NCBI GenBank assembly: GCA_029215795.1
Contig: JARDYH010000001.1
Location: forward strand, 400,743,154-400,807,153
Direction of reading: 5' to 3'
From: Anniella stebbinsi
Taxonomy: Eukaryota > Chordata > Lepidosauria > Squamata > Anniellidae
DNA length: 64,000 nt
Shown: positions 59,431 to 64,000 of the stretch, one piece after another
Layout: each line of letters starts with the position of its first letter
Position numbering within the stretch: the first letter of the stretch is position 1
Notes under the pieces: generated by a model
Database searches by the model: none
What the model saw: the letters and a program-made list of their open reading frames with translations, nothing else
Told to the model about the DNA's origin: nothing
Position numbers and translations under genes: made by a program

Positions 59431-59556
59431 TATTGATGACTTGGCACCATCTTAGCACATGATGCACTCTATATCTTTTAAACCTTTACTGCTAGGTGGT
59501 GTCAATTTTATTAAAGTGCCTGACTATATAAGGGTGTGGGGAGAGCAGATGGTACA

Positions 59557-59696
59557 GAACCTATCTACACTACTGCTTTAAAATGGTTTAAAACGGTTTA
59601 TAATAGTTTTGAGAACTGTTGGGCCCCAGGACACACTCCATATACAGTTTTCAAAACGTTTTCAAAGTGTTTTATCCTGCATGTGTAGATAGGCTC
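59557..59696. mobile_element. MITE-C copy 2, 140 bp
   Basis: GAACCTATCTACACTACTGC and CATGTGTAGATAGGCTC ends, exact 3-bp duplication ACA (59554-59556 and 59697-59699), and AAAACGGTTTATA-type interior palindromes. Confidence 0.8.
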
Positions 59697-61076
59697 ACAG
59701 ACACAACATAGAGCAGAAAACATAATGGCACTCAAGAATAAAGAGGTTGATCATCGTAGGTCGAAATAATTTGGAAGCTGAAGTGTGTTTGGTAATGAGA
59801 TTGTGTTCAGCCTGCATTCTGGATAGACTTGTCTCAAGATACAGCTGCATGTTAAGCATACATCTGAAAGCAACTGACATTTAGAAACTGTGCATTAAGA
59901 ATACCCACTTTTACTGAATTTGAGCTCTGAAAATATCCTTTGGGGCTCTGTTAAGCTCATTTTAATGCTGTTGGTATTGGCCCTCGGCTAGCCTCCCACC
60001 CATAATCCTGTTCTCTTGTTTTATTTTAATATTTTCCTCCTTTGCGCGGGACAAACATGATATATGCCACCAACCTTGCATGAGTGTATTTCATTTGAAA
60101 CCCCAAGGGAGGATACAAGAGCCAGGTCTGAGACAAGCGCATTGGCCCAACAACTTTATATATATTCAGTTATTGGATCAGACTTTTATCCAACTTGAAC
60201 TGGGATTTGTCAATCAGGCTTTTACCACCTGGCGTGTACAGGAAATTCTATGTCTGTACACAACGGCTGCATTACTACTTTGTGATCTTTGGCGTTTGAG
60301 GTTGTTGAGAGTGTTTTTATATTTACTACTTGACCTGCCCCCAAAACCGCACCAGAGAGGATAGGATACGAGATCAAAGCAAACTGTGTCTTTATTTCAG
60401 TTTAATCATGAAGGTTCTTGCCAAATCAAGCCTAGCCCCCCCCTTCCCTCCCTTGTTCCCTCCATGGCTATCCTCTTCCACTCCGTCTCAGAGAAGGAGA
60501 AGATGTCATTTTTCTTTGGCCCTTGAAATTGAATGCATTGCCCACTTCATTAAAGCGAAGTCTTGGGAAATGCCCAAGAATATATTGTGTTTAATGTTTG
60601 GGTTTGGGTCTGCTACCAGACCTGAGTTTAAAGGATAGGCTGAGATAGAATGACAGATAGAACCAGTGCTCCCTGGAACAGCACACAATGCCTTTGTCTG
60701 AACTCCTGCTGGCATCAATGCATATGCAATGTTCTCCCAGCATTGGAAGGCCAGGTGGCCATCACCGTAAATTCATTTACTCTAATTAAGGCACAAATCA
60801 AAGAATTAGTGAAATATAGCAAATTCCATTTCAGTGCTTCAGTAAAGTCTCCAAAAGACCACTGGGTTTAAACTTTGTGGTGCAATGACTTCCCTGTAAA
60901 TGTTCCCTGCTTTTCAAGGAACACTTACTGTGGTGCAAAAAGTGCTCGAGAGAGCTGTTATGATATCGGCATGAATCTCCACACCCAGCAAATTTACGAG
61001 GCTTTCTCAGAAACAATGGAACACATGAAATGAGTTGGAGTAGCTACTTTAGGGGTTACCCATCACCCATTGCCCT

Positions 61077-61445
61077 GTTGGAACAGACCAAAAGTCAATC
61101 TGGTCTTGCGTGTGCTTTCCAACAGTAGCTAACCAGATAATTCTGGCAAGCCCATAAGCAGGCTCTGACAGCAACACCTGCCTCCTGTTGTTGCTCCTCA
61201 GCCACTCTTAATCGGAAGTGTGCTTCTTCTGAATATGGAGGTTCCATATAGCCATCATGGCTAATAGTAATCAGTTAGCCTCACTTCCATAAATACGTCT
61301 AATCACCTTTTAAAACCATCTAATCCGGTAGCCATTGTCACATCTTCTGGCAGTGAATTCCATAAGGAAATAATGTGTGCTGTGAAGAAAGACGTCCTTT
61401 TGTTTGGCCTGAATCTACTGTCCCTCCATTTAATTGGACAACCTC
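61077..61445 (-). mobile_element. CR1 LINE 3' fragment, longer
   Basis: GGAACAGACCAAAAGTCAAT through CCATATAGCCATCATGGCTA to GTGAAGAAAGACGTCCTTTT, the internal order expected for the reverse complement of the reptile CR1 3' region. Confidence 0.85.
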
Positions 61446-61552
61446 AATTTCTTATGGAAGAAAAACACCTCTATCCACTTCCTCCACTCCATCCATATGA
61501 AAGGCAAAGGTCTGTGGGCTCATGGGATTCAATGGACAACATTAACAGGCTG

Positions 61553-61602
61553 TACGCTCCTCAGGACGGGACTCGATGGCCTTCCAACTCTACTATTCTA
61601 TG
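61553..61602 (+). mobile_element. CR1 LINE 3' terminus
   Basis: GGGACTCGATGGCCTTCCAA then CTACTATTCTATGATC, a short plus-strand CR1 end. Confidence 0.75.
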
Positions 61603-61665
61603 ATCTGTCTTTTTCTCATATTGCTCTTGACAAGCACCATGCACCCCAACAGAGCTTCCTTTCAA

Positions 61666-61850
61666 GGGGAAGGGCTATAGCCCAGTTATAGAGCACAACT
61701 TAGCATGCCAGTGGTCCCAGATTTAATCTTTGGTATCTCCAGGTAGGCGTGGAAAGCTTGGAGAGACTCATTTGCATGAAGGCCTGCGAAACTGCTGCCA
61801 GGCAAGAGTAGACAGCGTTGAGTTAAGACTGGCCGGTGGCAGCTTCCTAT
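61666..61850 (+). mobile_element. tRNA-Ala-derived SINE
   Basis: GCTATAGCCCAGTTATAGAG and TTAGCATGCCAGTGGTCCCA match the tRNA-Ala-derived head. TGGTATCTCCAGGTAG and the end GGCAGCTTCCTATG match the body and tail of the squamate SINE also seen at 16045. The A and B boxes are mutated. Confidence 0.8.
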
Positions 61851-62409
61851 GCAAAAATAATAAAATCATACCTGTAGGGAGATTCTGGGCATGTTCCCAT
61901 TCAGAAACCGGGTTCTGGGAGTTGAATTTGACTTTTCATGGAAGGAACTAGCATTCCTGTATTTACCTGTCAGGTTTTTAAAATATAGCGTCATGCTCCA
62001 GCTGCTCTGGAGGATGCACCTGACCTACCTGACCCTTCCCCCCCTTCTTCTGCAAGCTGCACTCTTATGGTAAATAATCATTGACTAGAAACGAATGTGG
62101 TTGGTGGCGCTTGGTCCAGCAGATGCCGGCTAATTGCATGGGTTCATTTCGCAGCTGCCATGTGGCCCAAATGGCCAGCTGAGGCAGACCCTGGAAGTTC
62201 ATCTGAACCCAGGCATTGGCCAACAGCCTTCAAAAACAATGGGCACAATTGTGCTTGAGCAGGGACAGCAAACACCCAGGGGCGATGCTCAGACATTAAC
62301 CGTTTTAAATTATTCGGCACTGTACAAATGCCAAACCAAGCTTCTTAAATGAGTCATAACATGGTGTCATGAATGTGCCGGTTCCCTCTGCCCCCTTTAA
62401 AGTTAGAAA

Positions 62410-62410
<1 letters not shown>

Positions 62411-62481
<71 letters not shown>
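62411..62481. repeat. Compound (GT)n(AT)n microsatellite
   Basis: About 50 bp of GT with one interruption, then about 20 bp of AT. Confidence 0.97.
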
Positions 62482-63450
62482 GGAAGATAGATGGCCTAGG
62501 AGAACAAATGGGATTTCGTTCCTCATTGCAACAGAAGTGCCCAATCTCATGATTTCATTACTGTTACATGAAGACAGAGAATTAAGTTGCAGCTGCAATG
62601 AAATACCAGATGTACACTATGCTCATTAATGTGAGTTTTCCTCCTCATTTCCCCCCCACTAAGCTTATTTTGCTTTATGTTCGAGCCTGATCAGGCATGA
62701 GAGCTTGAGTTATGATAAGGATATTACGTTGGCGTCCAGAGATGGATGTTTTAATCACTTGTTGTGGGTCTTGTTAGAGCGCCCCCCTCTCACAGCGGCT
62801 TCCATCAGTTCGGACTTCATACACACATGTTTTATAATTTGACTGAATGTTGATAGATTAAAAACTTACAGCCCAAACTTTTCAGGACTGTAAATCATGT
62901 GTACATTTCTACTTGCGGTCGCTCTCTGAGGTCGACCTAAATAGGCAGCTTGGATTAGAACCCCATAATATTTAATGCTGCATGGAAATGTTTTATTGAT
63001 TACATGGGGGAAAATAGTAGAGGAAATGTTACAGCAGGTGCGGCCACAGTTTATAATGCTCCAGCTGATGTGGCAATCTCTTTTATGCAGCCCGCATGGA
63101 ATGCCTGCCTCACATAGGGCACTACCTTTGTGGCCGACATGAATCACAAATTATTCTCAGAAATGGAAGCCCCTGTCATCTGACATCAAGCTGGGCGTAT
63201 TAAATGTGCCTCCTCTGACACGGTAGACACTCTACTATAGGGACTGTTTCTAGGCTATTCCACTTGCCTCTTCTGCTCTTCAGAAGTCCCAAAGAACCCT
63301 GCCAAGCCAGGGGGAAAGAACGTTTCTCTCGACATCGTAGTCATGGGCAGCTTGGGGGATTGGGAGCAAGTCCAGGTTTGCACAAGAAGGCTTGGCCCCT
63401 CCCTCATATCCTCCCTTGAGAATGGCCAGGGGATAGGGTTGACAGAACAA
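62482..63450. other. No gene or named repeat
   Basis: Unique-looking sequence between the microsatellite and MITE-A copy 4. I see nothing supportable in it. Confidence 0.4.
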
Positions 63451-63805
63451 GGCCCCCTCCACAAGAATGCGCCTTTGCGCCTGGTTCCGCGATTATGCGC
63501 ATTATCGCGGAGGCGCATTTACTCACAATCCCTCTGCACGGGAGGCGGCGGGAAGCGGCGAAGCGCATTAAAAGATGCCCAAAAAGCGCTTTCCAGGTAG
63601 TTAATGCGCATAATCGCTTGTTCACACAGCGAAAATGCGCTTTAACGGCCGGAGCAAAATAAAAGTCGCTATTTAACGCGCGTTCGAAAATGCGCATTAT
63701 CGGGGAGATAACGCGCCTGTACGCCCGTTTTGCGCTCCGCTCGTGTGTAGGTAAAATTTATAATGAGCCTTCAAGGCTCATTAAACGCCCCGTGTGGAGG
63801 AGGCC
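63451..63805 (-). mobile_element. MITE-A copy 4 (young), 355 bp
   Basis: Reverse-complement twin of 12623-12977, with only two differing positions in 355. The 3-bp target duplication CAA is exact (63448-63450 and 63806-63808). Terminal inverted repeats GGCCCCCTCCACA and TGTGGAGGAGGCC. Confidence 0.94.
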
Positions 63806-64000
63806 CAACTTCATGCCATGAACATCCTTGCCACCCCATTCATCCCTAAATCAACTGTCAGGGAAAGGCGCACAGGTAGGTCAGCCTCTCTGCTCAGGCG
63901 ATGGGTATGTGAGGATGGGACTGAGTTTCCAACTCCTCCTCCTCCTTGTACCTCTGACTTGACTGGCCATTTGTAATGAATAAAGAAAAGGTACAAGCAT

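Noticed and set aside
61666..61760. tRNA-Ala-like sequence as a tRNA gene (also at 16045).
   Set aside because: The arms do not pair properly, the A and B boxes are mutated, and SINE body sequence follows.
62369..62629. Open frame with long CVCVC/HTHTH repeats.
   Set aside because: It is a translation of the (GT)n(AT)n microsatellite.
1..64000. CRISPR arrays, bacterial operons, endogenous retroviral genes.
   Set aside because: No direct-repeat/spacer array, no closely packed long frames, and no gag/pol/env-like frame or long terminal repeat pair was seen. The introns, splice sites and LINE/SINE content mark this as vertebrate nuclear DNA.

Overview
This is a stretch of vertebrate nuclear DNA, most likely from a lizard or snake. 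It holds one recognisable protein-coding gene, KLF13, on the minus strand. The gene has two coding exons: exon 1 at 56226-55683 and exon 2 at 19667-19375. They are separated by an intron of about 36 kb that fills the middle of the window. The splice donor, acceptor and phase can all be read directly, and the joined product is a 278-residue Kruppel-like factor with three C2H2 zinc fingers. The squamate assignment is an inference from the repeats: CR1 and L2 LINE ends, L1 ORF2 remnants, tRNA-Ala-derived and MIR-like SINEs, and many non-autonomous DNA transposons.

Layout. Positions 1-12,980 lie downstream of KLF13. They hold three copies of a GC-motif MITE (here MITE-A), one of them inside a CR1 element, and a 2.1 kb hAT-type element packed with palindromes (6700-8824). 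Positions 12,981-19,374 are mostly unique and include the likely KLF13 3' UTR. The intron (19,668-55,682) has fairly unique flanks and a repeat-dense core at 30-49 kb. The core holds two hAT-type elements with exact 8-bp target duplications (30101-31088 and 31160-34068), both carrying long GC-rich hairpins. It also holds a truncated L1 with a 16-bp target duplication (35398-36879), three L2 3' ends and several smaller MITEs. Positions 56,227-56,890 look like the KLF13 promoter, with a GT/CACCC box, a CRE-like site and two inverted CCAAT boxes. Upstream sequence to 64,000 holds CR1 and SINE fragments and a fourth MITE-A copy.

No bacterial-type system, CRISPR array, tRNA or rRNA gene, or retroviral gene was recognised. 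The notable material is transposon biology. Two MITE-A copies of 355 bp differ at only two positions, lie in opposite orientation and flank KLF13. Several MITE families share terminal-repeat logic and 3-bp target duplications. Palindrome arrays inside the KLF13 intron would fold into long hairpins if transcribed. Coordinates, target duplications and splice phases were read by eye. Family names other than KLF13 come from recalled consensus features, not from a database search.
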